DNA of 64,000 nucleotides from Micromonospora alfalfae (lineage in GTDB: Bacteria > Actinomycetota > Actinomycetes > Mycobacteriales > Micromonosporaceae): contig NZ_JAKKFH010000011.1 in NCBI RefSeq assembly GCF_022230925.1, positions 1-64,000 of the forward strand. The letters are read 5' to 3'. The position numbers and the translations under genes were made by a program. This document shows positions 18,301-27,461 of the stretch, piece after piece. The first letter of the stretch is position 1. Every line of letters starts with the position of its first letter. The notes below the pieces were generated by a model. It worked only from the letters and a program-made list of their open reading frames with translations. It was not told the origin of the DNA and did not search any database.

Positions 18301-18699
18301 CTAGGTCAGCAGCCCTTCCGCCAGCAGGTGGTCGAAGATGATCTGGTCGACCGGCGAGGTGCGGTGTCGGTCCGCGTACCCGAGCCAGGCCATCTCGGCG
18401 ATCTCGCTGGCCGGTCGCAGTTGTCCCCGATAGTCGGCCCGGTAGCAGGTCATCCGCACTGTGATGCCGGTCGTGTGGCCGTGCGCCTGTGCGGTGAAGG
18501 TGCCCAGGTGCACGGCACCTGGCACGTCGACCTCGACGCTCAACTCCTCGTCGATCTCCCGACGCAGGGTCTCCAGGTCGGTTTCGCCCGGCTCGCGCTT
18601 TCCGCCCGGCAGGTACCAGACGTCCTTGCCCACCGACCGGGTGCTCAGCACCCGACCGTCCTCGACGAGGATCCAGGCCACCTTGTCGATCTCGCGCAC
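18301..18699 (-). CDS. NUDIX hydrolase
   Basis: The 132-residue product has a canonical Nudix box (GGKREPGETDLETLRREIDE followed by EL) and the WYLPGG lead-in. It hydrolyses nucleoside diphosphate derivatives; small stand-alone forms like this often act on oxidised or non-canonical nucleotides. GTG at 18699 is chosen because AAGGAG is placed 4 nt upstream; longer forms add residues without similarity. Confidence 0.85.
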   Translation of the reverse strand: MREIDKVAWILVEDGRVLSTRSVGKDVWYLPGGKREPGETDLETLRREIDEELSVEVDVPGAVHLGTFTAQAHGHTTGITVRMTCYRADYRGQLRPASEIAEMAWLGYADRHRTSPVDQIIFDHLLAEGLLT

Positions 18700-18750
18700 A
18701 ATGCTCCTTACGGCCGCCGGGATCGGGGACGCTACCACCCAGCGGCGCGC

Positions 18751-20157
18751 TCAGTCGGCGAGCAGGTCGAGCAGCAGCGCGGCGGTCCAGCTGAACGCCG
18801 GTGAGCCCAGCCCGGCGCCGGTGTCCGGGTGGAAGTACTCGTGGCAGCCGGCCCCGGCGACCAGACCGATCATCGAGCGGCGCAGCCCGGCGGCCAACTC
18901 CGGGTGCCCGTGGCCGAGCAGCCCACGCCGGACCAGCCAGCCGATGTTCAGCCAGCTCGGCCCACGCCAGTAACGAAGCGGCTCGAAGTCGGGTGCGGTG
19001 CGGTCGTAGGTGGGCAGCGGCCGGTCCATCCGACGGGCCACCCCGAAGCGCGCCGACCGGGCCTCGACGACCAGCGCGTCGACATTCCGGGTCGGCAGGT
19101 CGGGCAGGATCAGCGGGGTCAGCCCGAGCACGGTACGGGCGCTCACCAGCCGGTCGGTGCGCAGGTCACGGGGCTGGAACGTGCCGGTGTCAGGGTCGTA
19201 CAGCCGGCGTACCAGTGCTTCGGTGATGCGGGCCGCGCGGACCCGGTGCGGTCCGGGGTCCCCACCGACGAGCGCGGCGATCTCGGCGAGGGCGTGTTCG
19301 GCGGCCCCGAACGCCGCGTTGAACAGCGGGCACTCCACCAGGAACGGGTGCCCGCCGGCCAGGTCCCGGTCGGAGTAATAGTGGTCGCGGTAGGCGGCGA
19401 CGATCGCCAGGTAGCGCGCGTAGTCCAGGTCCGTGGGGCGGTGCGCGGCGTCGGCGTGCGTGGTGTCGTGCCGACGGTACGCCCGCATCACTGCCGCCTC
19501 GGCCGGCACCGCGGCCATCGGCTCGTCCCACGCCGGGCTGTTGTCCAACCCCGACTCCCACGGGTGCACGATGCAGACCAGTCCGTCACCGGCCACGTCC
19601 CGCCGGTCGGCCAGGTAGCGCTGTTGGGCGACCAACGCGGGGTAGAGCACGCGCAGCGCGGCCAGGGCGGTCGGGTCGGGCGTCCGCCGGTACGCCAACA
19701 ACGCGGCGAGCGCGTGCACCGGCGGCTGGACCAGGCCGGAGGTGGCCACCGTCGGCGCTCCCGGCACGTCGGCCGATCGCCACATCTCCGGCCCCGGGAA
19801 GTACGCGCCGACCCGCAACGCCGGGTTGAACACGATGTGCGGCACCCGTCCGTCGGCCCACTGCGCCCCGAACAGGCTTGCCAGCTCCCGCCAGGCACGG
19901 TCGGGGCGGACCTGGGCCAACCCGATCGCGATGAACGCGGAGTCCCAGCTCCACTGGTGCGGGTAGAGCGTGCGTGAGGGCACCGTGTGGTCGTGCTCCC
20001 AGTTGGCGTCGAGCGTGTCGATCGCGAGCCGACGCAGCCCGCCCGCGTCGGCCGGGCCACCCTTACCGGCGGTGTCGGTGCGCGTCGGCCCGGCGTCGGC
20101 GGGCAGGCCGACACCGGCGGTCGCGTCGACGCTTGTCGGCCCGGCGTCGGCGCTCAC
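18751..20157 (-). CDS. MGH1-like (GH63-related) glycoside hydrolase
   Basis: The 468-residue protein has an (alpha/alpha)6-barrel signature of the mannosylglycerate-hydrolase-like group: LYPHQWSWDSAFIAIGLAQ near residue 60, HPWESGLDNSPAWDEP near 220, RYWRGPSWLNIGWLV near 405 and the terminal FSWTAALLLDLL. It is expected to cleave a small glycoside such as a glycosylglycerate in the cytosol, since no signal peptide is present. GTG at 20157 overlaps the stop codon of the upstream isomerase gene by 4 nt (GTGA), so it is translationally coupled. It is the last gene of a three-gene operon facing an ABC sugar importer. The first 40 residues are low complexity (DAGPT repeats). Confidence 0.82.
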   Translation of the reverse strand: MSADAGPTSVDATAGVGLPADAGPTRTDTAGKGGPADAGGLRRLAIDTLDANWEHDHTVPSRTLYPHQWSWDSAFIAIGLAQVRPDRAWRELASLFGAQWADGRVPHIVFNPALRVGAYFPGPEMWRSADVPGAPTVATSGLVQPPVHALAALLAYRRTPDPTALAALRVLYPALVAQQRYLADRRDVAGDGLVCIVHPWESGLDNSPAWDEPMAAVPAEAAVMRAYRRHDTTHADAAHRPTDLDYARYLAIVAAYRDHYYSDRDLAGGHPFLVECPLFNAAFGAAEHALAEIAALVGGDPGPHRVRAARITEALVRRLYDPDTGTFQPRDLRTDRLVSARTVLGLTPLILPDLPTRNVDALVVEARSARFGVARRMDRPLPTYDRTAPDFEPLRYWRGPSWLNIGWLVRRGLLGHGHPELAAGLRRSMIGLVAGAGCHEYFHPDTGAGLGSPAFSWTAALLLDLLAD

Positions 20158-20975
20158 GCGGCGGCCCGCCGAGGCAGCGCGTGTCGCAGCACCGTGGCCG
20201 CCTGTTGCAGGGCGCGGACCGGGTCGCCGCGCAGCCGGCACTCCAGGGACAGCCACCCCCGGTAGTCCAGCTCCAGCAGGGTACGCACCAGCGCCGTCCA
20301 GTCCAGGTGCCCGGCGCCGGGCTGGTACCGGTTGGAGTCGCTGACCTGGACGTGCCCGAGGTACGGCGCGGCGGCGCGCAGCGCGCGGTGCACGTCGTCC
20401 TCCTCGATGTTCATGTGGAAGGTGTCGGCGACCACCCGGACCGACGGCAGCCCGAGCGCGGCGCAGAGCGCCACCGCCTCGTCGAGACGGTTGACCATGT
20501 GGTCCTCGTACCGGTTGAGGGGTTCCAGGAAGAGGGTGACGCCCTCGGCCCGGGCGTGTTCGCCCAGCTCGCCGAGGGCGTCGAGGAGCACCTGCCGGTC
20601 GCCGTCCGGCGGGCGGGGTGGCTCGAACGGCGGGAGTCGTCGGGAGAACATCCCCCAGGCGGCCGGGGTCATCACCCCGACGCCACCCAGCTCGGCGATC
20701 ACCGAGAGTTGGGAGCGCAGGTTGTGGACGGCGTCGGCGGACCGCGCGCTGTCGAAGTCGCCGATGAAATGGTCCATCTCGACGCAGACGGTGGGCATCA
20801 CCACCCCGGCGGCGCGGGCCCGGCGCAGCTCGGGCAGCCGGCGGGCGAACGCCAGGTCGCCACGGCCGCGTAGTTCGATGCCCTGGTAGCCGAGGGCGGC
20901 CGCGAGGGCGTACTTCTGGATCAGGTTGGTGCCCGGCAGGAGTTGTTCCTGGCAGGCCAGCGCGATGGTGGTCAT
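20154..20975 (-). CDS. sugar phosphate isomerase/epimerase-like TIM barrel
   Basis: The 273-residue protein belongs to the xylose-isomerase-like TIM-barrel (AP endonuclease 2) family: IALACQEQL, GYQGIELRG, LFLEPLNRYEDHMV with a metal-binding Glu, VRVVADTFHMNIEE, GHVQVSDSNRYQPG and WLSLECRLRGD with the last Glu. Members isomerise or epimerise sugars or cleave 3-keto sugars. It overlaps the genes on both sides by 4 nt, so it works in the same pathway as the dehydrogenase and glycoside hydrolase. Confidence 0.85.
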   Translation of the reverse strand: MTTIALACQEQLLPGTNLIQKYALAAALGYQGIELRGRGDLAFARRLPELRRARAAGVVMPTVCVEMDHFIGDFDSARSADAVHNLRSQLSVIAELGGVGVMTPAAWGMFSRRLPPFEPPRPPDGDRQVLLDALGELGEHARAEGVTLFLEPLNRYEDHMVNRLDEAVALCAALGLPSVRVVADTFHMNIEEDDVHRALRAAAPYLGHVQVSDSNRYQPGAGHLDWTALVRTLLELDYRGWLSLECRLRGDPVRALQQAATVLRHALPRRAAA

Positions 20976-22012
20976 GAGAACCTCAGCACGACTTGGAGGA
21001 CGTCACCGGCGCCGCGGTCGAGCAGCGCGAGGGCGTCGGCGACCGCGCTGGCGTCGACGATGTGGCTGACCAGCGGCAGCGGGTCGACGCTGCGGTCGGC
21101 CACCAGGTCCATGAAGGTCTGCGCGACCCGGTCTCCGGTCCACCGGCCGGCCATGCTCGGCGCGGGGGTGGGCCCGGAGACCTGGGCGGCCACCAACTGG
21201 ATGCGGTTGTGGTGGAACTCCTCGCCGAGGCCGAGCGCGTCGGCCTGGCCCTGGTAGAAGCCGGCGGCCACGACCCGGCCGGCGTGGGCGGTGGAGCGGA
21301 TCGCCTCGTGCAGCGCCGGGTACGCGCCGGACAACTCCAGGCAGACGTCGGCTCCCCGGCCGGCGGTGGCCTGGCGCAACACGGCGGCGGCGGAGGTGAC
21401 GGTGGCGTCCACAGTGGATTGTGCGCCGTATCTGGCGGCGTGCTCCAGCCGGTCGGGAACCGGGTCGACGGCCACCACCCGGGCCCCGGAGAGCACGGCG
21501 AGCCGGGTGGCGAGCAGCCCGATGACGCCCTGGCCGAAGACGCCGACCCAGTCACCGAGGTGCAGGTCACCGGCGAGCACGGCGGTCAGCGCGATGGCGC
21601 CGGGGCGGGCGAAGACAGCGGCGAGCGGATCCAGCCCGGCGGGGAGCGCACGGACCGCGTCGGCGGCGAGCACGGCCTCGGCCCGGTGCCCCCAGATGCC
21701 CCAGACGAGCTGCCCCGGGTGTCGGTCGGTGACGTCCGGCGCGACCTCGACGACCTCGCCGACCTCTTCGTAGCCGAAGCCGATCAACGGGTAGGGAACC
21801 GGGCTCTGTCGGGGGACGAACATCCGGGCGGCGTCGTCCCAGTCTTTGCTGAGCCGGGGATTGCTGCCCCGGTAGAGGGTCAGCTCGGTGCCGGCGGAGA
21901 TGCCCGAGTAGCAGGTGCGGACTCGGACCTGGCCGGGGCCGAGCGGATCCGGCGGGCAGGGCTCGAGGCTGATGCGTCGAGGCCCGGCGAGAGAGACCAC
22001 CCAGTTGCCCAT
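20972..22012 (-). CDS. medium-chain (zinc-binding-type) dehydrogenase
   Basis: The 346-residue protein is an MDR-family oxidoreductase: N-terminal GroES-like domain (RVRTCYSGISAGTELTLYRG), YEEVGEVVEVAPDV, and Rossmann motif VGVFGQGVIGLLATRLAVLSG. It probably oxidises a sugar or polyol hydroxyl with NAD(P). The classical catalytic Cys/His zinc ligands are not obvious: YSGISAGTEL sits where GxCGTD would be. It is the first gene of the operon, with ATGA overlap to the isomerase. Confidence 0.83.
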   Translation of the reverse strand: MGNWVVSLAGPRRISLEPCPPDPLGPGQVRVRTCYSGISAGTELTLYRGSNPRLSKDWDDAARMFVPRQSPVPYPLIGFGYEEVGEVVEVAPDVTDRHPGQLVWGIWGHRAEAVLAADAVRALPAGLDPLAAVFARPGAIALTAVLAGDLHLGDWVGVFGQGVIGLLATRLAVLSGARVVAVDPVPDRLEHAARYGAQSTVDATVTSAAAVLRQATAGRGADVCLELSGAYPALHEAIRSTAHAGRVVAAGFYQGQADALGLGEEFHHNRIQLVAAQVSGPTPAPSMAGRWTGDRVAQTFMDLVADRSVDPLPLVSHIVDASAVADALALLDRGAGDVLQVVLRFS

Positions 22013-22045
22013 GTGTCACATCCCGGTAGCACTGGGCTCCAGGAT

Positions 22046-22082
22046 AGACACAAAATCGCGATATGTCTTGTTATTGATCAAT
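22046..22082. promoter_or_regulatory. operator-like inverted repeats between divergent sugar operons
   Basis: AGACA (22046-22050) and TGTCT (22064-22068) form an inverted repeat around an internal ATCGCGAT, and ATTGATCAAT (22073-22082) is a perfect 10-bp palindrome. This A+T-rich island lies in the 116-bp gap between the dehydrogenase and binding-protein genes, so it likely holds both promoters and the binding site of an unlinked regulator. No regulator gene is adjacent. Confidence 0.5.
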
Positions 22083-22128
22083 CGAAGGTGTTGAATCCGG
22101 CATGTACCCTTCGAGAGGAGTGCCACCG

Positions 22129-23523
22129 ATGTCAGCACCTCCGAGGCGGATACTCGCCACCACAGTGATCCTGGCACTGACCGCGTCCACCCTGCTGGCC
22201 TGCGGCGACGACGAACCCGACAGCAACAGCAAGAAGATCACCGTCTGGAGCCTGGAGGACGTGGCCGACCGGGTCACCGCCACCAAGGCGATCATCGCCG
22301 ACTTCACCGCCAAGACCGGGATCCAGGTCGATCTCGTGACCGTCAACGAGGACCAGTTCCCCTCCTTGATCGCCGCAAACGCCGCCGCCGGCGACCTGCC
22401 CGACGTGGTCGGGTCGGTCTCCCTCGCCGGCATCCGTACGCTCGCCGGCAACGAGCTGCTGCACACCTCGGCGAACGCGGAGGTCGTCGACAAGCTGGGC
22501 AAGCAGACGTTCTCCCCCCGAGCGCTGGAGCTCACCTCCGACGACGGCAAACAGCTCTCCGTGCCCAGCGACGGTTGGGGGCAACTGCTCGTCTACCGCA
22601 AGGACCTGTTCGCCGCGGCCGGCCTGCCCGCCCCCGACACGTACGAGCGGATCACCGCCGCCGCGGCCCGACTGAACACCGGCGGCGTCGCCGGCATCAC
22701 CGCGGCGACCGCCCCCAGTGACGTGTTCACCCAGCAGACCTTCGAGCACCTGGCGTTGGCCAACGGCTGCCAGCTCACCGACGACTCGGGGAAGGTGACA
22801 CTGGATTCGCCCCAGTGCGTCGAGGCGTTCCGCTTCTACGGTGACCTGATCCGCACCAGCTCGGTGAAGGGCGCGCAGGACGTGGACACCACCCGGGCCA
22901 CCTACTTCGCGGGCAAGGCCGCCATGGTGATCTGGTCACCGTTCATCCTCGACGAGCTGGCCGGGCTGCGCAACGACGCCAAGCCGACCTGCCCCCAGTG
23001 CCAGGCGGACCCGGCCTTCCTCGCGAAGAACAGCGGGTTCGTCACCGCGATCAAGGGGCCGAACGGCACCGAACCGGCCCAGTACGGCGAGATCAGCTCG
23101 TGGGCGGTTCTCGACGGCGCGGTGACCGATCCGGCGAAGTCCTTCGTGGAGTACATGCTCAGTGACGGCTACCCGCGCTGGTTCGGCATGTCCCCCGAGG
23201 GCCGCTTCCCGGTGCGCAAGGGCACCCCGGCCGAGCCGGAGGCGTACCTGACCGCCTGGAACACCAGCCAGGCGGGCGTGGACGCGAAGAAGCCCCTCAC
23301 CGACGTGTACGGCGACGAGGTGCTGGCCACGCTGCGCCGCAGCCCGGACACCTTCGGGCGCTGGGGGCTCAGCCAGGGGCAGGGCAAACTCGTCGGCGCC
23401 ATGCTCGGCGAGTTGCCGGTGCCCAAGGCCCTGGGCGACCTCGTCTCCGGCAAGTCCGACGCGGCGGCCACCGCCAACCGCGCCACGAAGGACGTGGACG
23501 CCATCAAGGCCGGCGTCAATTGA
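22129..23523 (+). CDS. sugar ABC transporter substrate-binding lipoprotein
   Basis: The 464-residue product has a lipoprotein signal peptide (LALTASTLLAC, lipid-modified Cys25) and the family-1 extracellular solute-binding fold: KKITVWSLEDVADR, DLPDVVGSVSL, VPSDGWGQLLVYRKDLF, YFAGKAAMVIWSP. Four further Cys residues are present; two are in a CPQC motif. It should capture a carbohydrate outside the cell for the two permeases downstream. GAGAGGAG lies 8 nt before the ATG at 22129. Confidence 0.9.
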   Translation: MSAPPRRILATTVILALTASTLLACGDDEPDSNSKKITVWSLEDVADRVTATKAIIADFTAKTGIQVDLVTVNEDQFPSLIAANAAAGDLPDVVGSVSLAGIRTLAGNELLHTSANAEVVDKLGKQTFSPRALELTSDDGKQLSVPSDGWGQLLVYRKDLFAAAGLPAPDTYERITAAAARLNTGGVAGITAATAPSDVFTQQTFEHLALANGCQLTDDSGKVTLDSPQCVEAFRFYGDLIRTSSVKGAQDVDTTRATYFAGKAAMVIWSPFILDELAGLRNDAKPTCPQCQADPAFLAKNSGFVTAIKGPNGTEPAQYGEISSWAVLDGAVTDPAKSFVEYMLSDGYPRWFGMSPEGRFPVRKGTPAEPEAYLTAWNTSQAGVDAKKPLTDVYGDEVLATLRRSPDTFGRWGLSQGQGKLVGAMLGELPVPKALGDLVSGKSDAAATANRATKDVDAIKAGVN

Positions 23524-24476
23524 CCACCACCGCGCCCGGCCCCGGCCGCTCCCCCACCAGGGAGCGGTCGGCGCCACCCCGGCGCCGACAGTTGACCCTG
23601 CGCCGCCGCGAATCCCGGGCCGGGCTCGCGCTGGTCGCACCGACACTGCTCGTCACCATCGCTGTCATCGGCATTCCGATCGTCTGGACGGTGGTGCTCG
23701 CCTTCCAGCGGGTCCGGCTGGCCACTCTGCGCAAGACCGGTCTGTTCGGCGAGTTCACGATGGACAACATCGACCGGGTGCTGCACACCCCCGGCTTCGC
23801 CGAGACGCTGTGGGTCACGCTGATCTACAGCATCGGCGGCACCGTCGGGTCGATAGTGCTCGGCCTGGTGGCCGCACTGGTCGTCCGCCGGCCGTTCCGT
23901 GGTCGCACCCTGGTCCGGGCGTCCATGCTGCTGCCGTACGTGGCGCCGGTGGTCGCCGTGACGTTCGTCTGGCAGGTGATGCTCGACCCACAGCTCGGCA
24001 TCGTCAACGCGTGGGGTCAACGCCTGCTCGGCTGGGACGCCCCGGTGCCGTTCCTCACCCAGGAGTCGACAGCGTTGGCCACGGTGATCGCCTTCGAGGC
24101 GTGGCGGTACTTCCCGTTCGCGTTCCTGTTCCTGCTGGCCCGGCTCCAGGCGGTGCCCGGCGAGTTGGAGGAGGCCGCCCGGGTCGACGGCGCCACCCCC
24201 ACCCAGCGGTTCCGACACATCCTGCTGCCGCAACTGCTGCCGGTGATCGCCCTGCTGGGCGTGCTGCGCTTCATCATGACGTTCAACAAGTTCGACGACG
24301 TCTACCTGCTCACCGGCGGTGCGGCCGGCACCGAGGTGGTCAGCGTGCGGGTGTACGAGTTCCTCACCGCCCGTACCGACATCGGGGCCGCGGCCGCGCA
24401 GGCGGTCGTGCTGGCCGTGGTGCTCATCGTGTTCGTGCTGATCTATCTGCGCTTCTTCGGACGGAGGGTGAGCTGA
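23520..24476 (+). CDS. CUT1 sugar ABC transporter permease (MalF-like)
   Basis: The 318-residue membrane protein has about six transmembrane helices and the permease EAA loop (LEEAARVDGATPTQRFRHILLPQL), which docks the ATPase. A TTG start at 23520 overlaps the stop codon of the binding-protein gene (TTGA), so a downstream start in the basic N-terminal region is possible. No ATPase gene is encoded nearby; actinobacteria often share one (MsiK type) among several importers. Confidence 0.9.
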   Translation: MTTTAPGPGRSPTRERSAPPRRRQLTLRRRESRAGLALVAPTLLVTIAVIGIPIVWTVVLAFQRVRLATLRKTGLFGEFTMDNIDRVLHTPGFAETLWVTLIYSIGGTVGSIVLGLVAALVVRRPFRGRTLVRASMLLPYVAPVVAVTFVWQVMLDPQLGIVNAWGQRLLGWDAPVPFLTQESTALATVIAFEAWRYFPFAFLFLLARLQAVPGELEEAARVDGATPTQRFRHILLPQLLPVIALLGVLRFIMTFNKFDDVYLLTGGAAGTEVVSVRVYEFLTARTDIGAAAAQAVVLAVVLIVFVLIYLRFFGRRVS

Positions 24477-25342
24477 TGGACCGGGACGTGGTCGAGACGG
24501 TGAGCCTGCGTTGGCTGCGCCGCCTGGTGATCGCCGTGTTCCTGGTGATCACGGTCTTCCCCTTCTACTACATGCTGGTGCTCTCGGTGCGCCCCATCGA
24601 GCGGCTGCTGCTCGACCCCGGGGCGCTGGTGGTCGGCTTCGGTGAGCTGACCGTCGCCACGTACGCCGAGGTGTTGAAGGCCACCGACGACGGTGGCCAG
24701 GGTTTCCTGACCTTCATCCGCAACAGCGGAATGGTCGCCGTCGCGGCGACAGTGCTCACTCTCCTGGTCGCGATCCCCGGCGCGTACGCGGTGGCCCGGC
24801 TGCGGTTCTTCGGCCGGCGACAGGTGGACTTCCTGTTCCTGGCGGTCTACCTGTTCCCGTCGATCGTCATCGCGATCCCGTTGTTCGTGGTCTTCACCCG
24901 GGCCGGGCTGCGCGGCTCGCTGTTCGGTCTGGTGCTCGTCTACATCTCGCAGACGTTGCCGGTGTCGGTCTACATGCTGAAGAACTACTTCGAGACCATT
25001 CCGGTCAGCCTGGAGGAGTCCGCCGCCATCGACGGCGCCGGCCGGCTCGGCATCATCCGCCGGGTCAGCCTGCCCCTGGCGATGCCGTCGATCATGGCGG
25101 TCGCGCTCTACGACTTCATGATCGCCTGGAACGAGTTCCTCTTCGCCCTGCTGTTCCTGGTCGACAAACCGAACAGGTGGACGGTGTCACTCGGGTTGTC
25201 ACTGCTCGCCGACGGGGTGGAGGTCCCCAAGACCGTGCTGATGGCCGGGTCGGTAGTGCTCACGCTGCCCATCGTGATCCTCTTCTTCGCCAGCGAGCGG
25301 CTGCTCACCGAGGGGCTGACCAGCGGCGCGGAGAAGGGATGA
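24476..25342 (+). CDS. CUT1 sugar ABC transporter permease (MalG-like)
   Basis: The 288-residue permease has a signal-anchor first helix (LVIAVFLVITVFPFYYMLVLS), several more transmembrane helices and the EAA loop LEESAAIDGAGRLGIIRRVSLPLA. Its ATG shares one base with the stop codon of the preceding permease (TGATG) and is preceded by GGAGGG. It completes the import complex. Confidence 0.9.
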   Translation: MDRDVVETVSLRWLRRLVIAVFLVITVFPFYYMLVLSVRPIERLLLDPGALVVGFGELTVATYAEVLKATDDGGQGFLTFIRNSGMVAVAATVLTLLVAIPGAYAVARLRFFGRRQVDFLFLAVYLFPSIVIAIPLFVVFTRAGLRGSLFGLVLVYISQTLPVSVYMLKNYFETIPVSLEESAAIDGAGRLGIIRRVSLPLAMPSIMAVALYDFMIAWNEFLFALLFLVDKPNRWTVSLGLSLLADGVEVPKTVLMAGSVVLTLPIVILFFASERLLTEGLTSGAEKG

Positions 25343-25396
25343 TCGTCTCGTCCGGGTCGCCCGCCCGGCCGCCACCGGCCCGGATACGGTGGCCTC

Positions 25397-26002
25397 ATGG
25401 CCAACCCGACCCGCTGGGCGACCGACACCGGTCCCGAGCACTCACAGTGGTATATCGACCGGTTCCGGAAGCTCGCGGCCGAGGGCGCTGACCTGGCCGG
25501 CGAGGCCCGGCTGGTGGACGCCCTCGTCGCGCCCGGCTCCCGCATTCTCGACGCCGGCAGTGGCACCGGCCGCGTCGGCGCCGCGCTGGCCGAGCGGGGT
25601 CACACGGTGGTCGGGGTGGACGCCGACCCCGCGCTGGTGGATGCCGCCCGCGCCGACTATCCCGGCCCGACGTGGCTGGTCGCCGACCTCGCCGAACTGG
25701 ATCTACCGGCGCTGGGTGAGGCCGAGCCGTTCGACGCGGCGGTGCTGGCCGGCAACGTACTCGCCTTCGTCGCCGTCGGCACCGAACCGGAGGTGCTGCG
25801 CCGGGTCGCGATGCACCTGCGGCCCGACGGGGTGCTCACCGTGGGCTTCGGCACCGAGCGTGGTTACCCGCTGACCGCGTTCGACGCCGACGCGGTGGCC
25901 GCCGGCCTGCGGGTGGAGCAGCGCTTCGCCACCTGGGACCTGCGCCCGTGGCGTGACGACGCGCCGTTCGCGGTCACCGTCCTGCGCCGCCCGGCCGACT
26001 GA
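25397..26002 (+). CDS. class I SAM-dependent methyltransferase
   Basis: The 201-residue protein has motif I ILDAGSGTGRVGAALAERGH, motif II VVGVDADPALV, and post-motif LAGNVLAFV and HLRPDGVLTVGFG. It transfers a methyl group from SAM; the acceptor is unknown. There is no Shine-Dalgarno; TACGGT at 25385-25390 ends 6 nt before the ATG, so the mRNA may be leaderless and independent of the transporter operon. Confidence 0.87.
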   Translation: MANPTRWATDTGPEHSQWYIDRFRKLAAEGADLAGEARLVDALVAPGSRILDAGSGTGRVGAALAERGHTVVGVDADPALVDAARADYPGPTWLVADLAELDLPALGEAEPFDAAVLAGNVLAFVAVGTEPEVLRRVAMHLRPDGVLTVGFGTERGYPLTAFDADAVAAGLRVEQRFATWDLRPWRDDAPFAVTVLRRPAD

Positions 26003-26051
26003 GCACCGTCTGCCGCGCGCTGCTCCGCCACGCCGCAGGGCCGGGTCGCCC

Positions 26052-27437
26052 TCAGTCCCCGGCGGCGACGGCGCGGGCGGCGGCCGGGTCGAGGGTGGCG
26101 CCGGCAGGCACCAGGCTGACCAGCCCAGCCGGTAGCCGCACCGGCCGCACGTCGCGGTAGCCGAGCATCGGGAGCACCTCGCGGTCGGCCAGCACGTAGC
26201 GTCGGCCCAGGTCGGTGACCACGGAGACCGCGCCGCCGGTCGCGCCGGGCGCTGCGGCGGCCTCGACCACAGCGCCGCGGCCTGGCTCCACCACCACATG
26301 GTCGGCCAGCACCGCGCCGCCGGTCGTCGCGGTGCGAGGCACGGCCGTCAGGTCCCGCAGCGGTACGCCCCAGCGCACCTCACCAACGCCGCCATCGTCG
26401 CCGATGCGGGTGCAGAGCGCCCCGCCGTCGCCGGCCGCGAGCCGGGGCGGAGCCGGTGGTGGGGCGTTCGGACCGGTTGGGGCGAGATCAGGCACCGTGG
26501 GCAGCGCCGCGAACCGACCCAACGTCATCGGCACCGGCTCGACCTGCCCGGTGCGGGCCAGCAACAACCCCGCCTGCAACTCGGTGATGCCGGCCAGACC
26601 GGCGTCGAGCGCCACCGCGTACTGCCGGCCGCCACCGGAGTTGCTCACCAGGTAGACCGTGCCGATCGCCGCACCCGGCACCCGGGTGGCGGGCCGACCC
26701 AGCGCGGGCAGATCGAGCGGGGCGAGGTCGGTGCCGGCGGGCAGCGAGTTGAGCAGTGCCGGCGCCACCCGGACCGCCTGGGCGCGGGTGGTGGCGAGCG
26801 CCGCCAGCACTCGGCTGGGATCACGGACGAGGTAGCGGCGCTGGTGCCAGACCAGGTGCAGCCCACCGTCGGGGTGACGCAGGAGCAGCGCGTCGTCGCC
26901 CAACTGCCGACCGCCGTCGGGCTCGGTGCCGATCAGCAACGCCGAGCGGGGCGCCTCGCCGCCCGCACCGGCCGGGACCGTTGAGCAGACCGTCCACGCC
27001 GTGGCGGCCAGCCGGCCCGGGGCGGGCAGCGAGTCGGGTGCGTCGGCGATGCCCAACGGCAGCCCGCGCGGCACTCCGTCGATCGTGCGTCGGGACACCA
27101 GGACCGTCTTCGAGCGGTCCGCACCGACGATGAGCAGCGCCGAGGCGTAGTTGAGCACCGGGTGCAGCTTCTGCTCGCGGTAGACGAACCGGGCGCCGGA
27201 CTCCTTCTCCACGATCACCGCGCCCGGGTCGCGCCACCCCTTGCCGCCGCCGGCGAACAGGCCGTAGAGGGCGAAACCACCGAGCCCGATCGCCGCGACC
27301 AGGACGCTGGCCAGGCCGGCGCCGGCCAGCCGCCGAAACGGCGACTGCGCGGGGTCGGTCTCCCGCATGACCAGGGCGGCGACCGCCCGCTGGACGCTGA
27401 ACTGGTAGGAGTGCAGCTGGTCCTGCCGCGACGGCAT
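26052..27437 (-). CDS. eccB: type VII secretion protein EccB, orphan copy
   Basis: The 461-residue protein starts MPSRQDQLHSYQFSVQR, the invariant EccB opening, has one transmembrane helix (ASVLVAAIGLGGFALYGLF, about residues 44-62) and a large extracytoplasmic part with the usual repeated folds (ALLIGTEPDGGRQLGDDALLLRHPDGG, GLVSLVPAGATLDPAAA). EccB is a core component of the ESX membrane complex. No other ESX gene (eccC, eccD, esxAB, mycP) lies in this window. A TnpB gene ends 24 nt upstream on the same strand. Confidence 0.9.
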   Translation of the reverse strand: MPSRQDQLHSYQFSVQRAVAALVMRETDPAQSPFRRLAGAGLASVLVAAIGLGGFALYGLFAGGGKGWRDPGAVIVEKESGARFVYREQKLHPVLNYASALLIVGADRSKTVLVSRRTIDGVPRGLPLGIADAPDSLPAPGRLAATAWTVCSTVPAGAGGEAPRSALLIGTEPDGGRQLGDDALLLRHPDGGLHLVWHQRRYLVRDPSRVLAALATTRAQAVRVAPALLNSLPAGTDLAPLDLPALGRPATRVPGAAIGTVYLVSNSGGGRQYAVALDAGLAGITELQAGLLLARTGQVEPVPMTLGRFAALPTVPDLAPTGPNAPPPAPPRLAAGDGGALCTRIGDDGGVGEVRWGVPLRDLTAVPRTATTGGAVLADHVVVEPGRGAVVEAAAAPGATGGAVSVVTDLGRRYVLADREVLPMLGYRDVRPVRLPAGLVSLVPAGATLDPAAARAVAAGD

Positions 27438-27461
27438 GAGTCCGTTACCTTTCGGTGCGCT

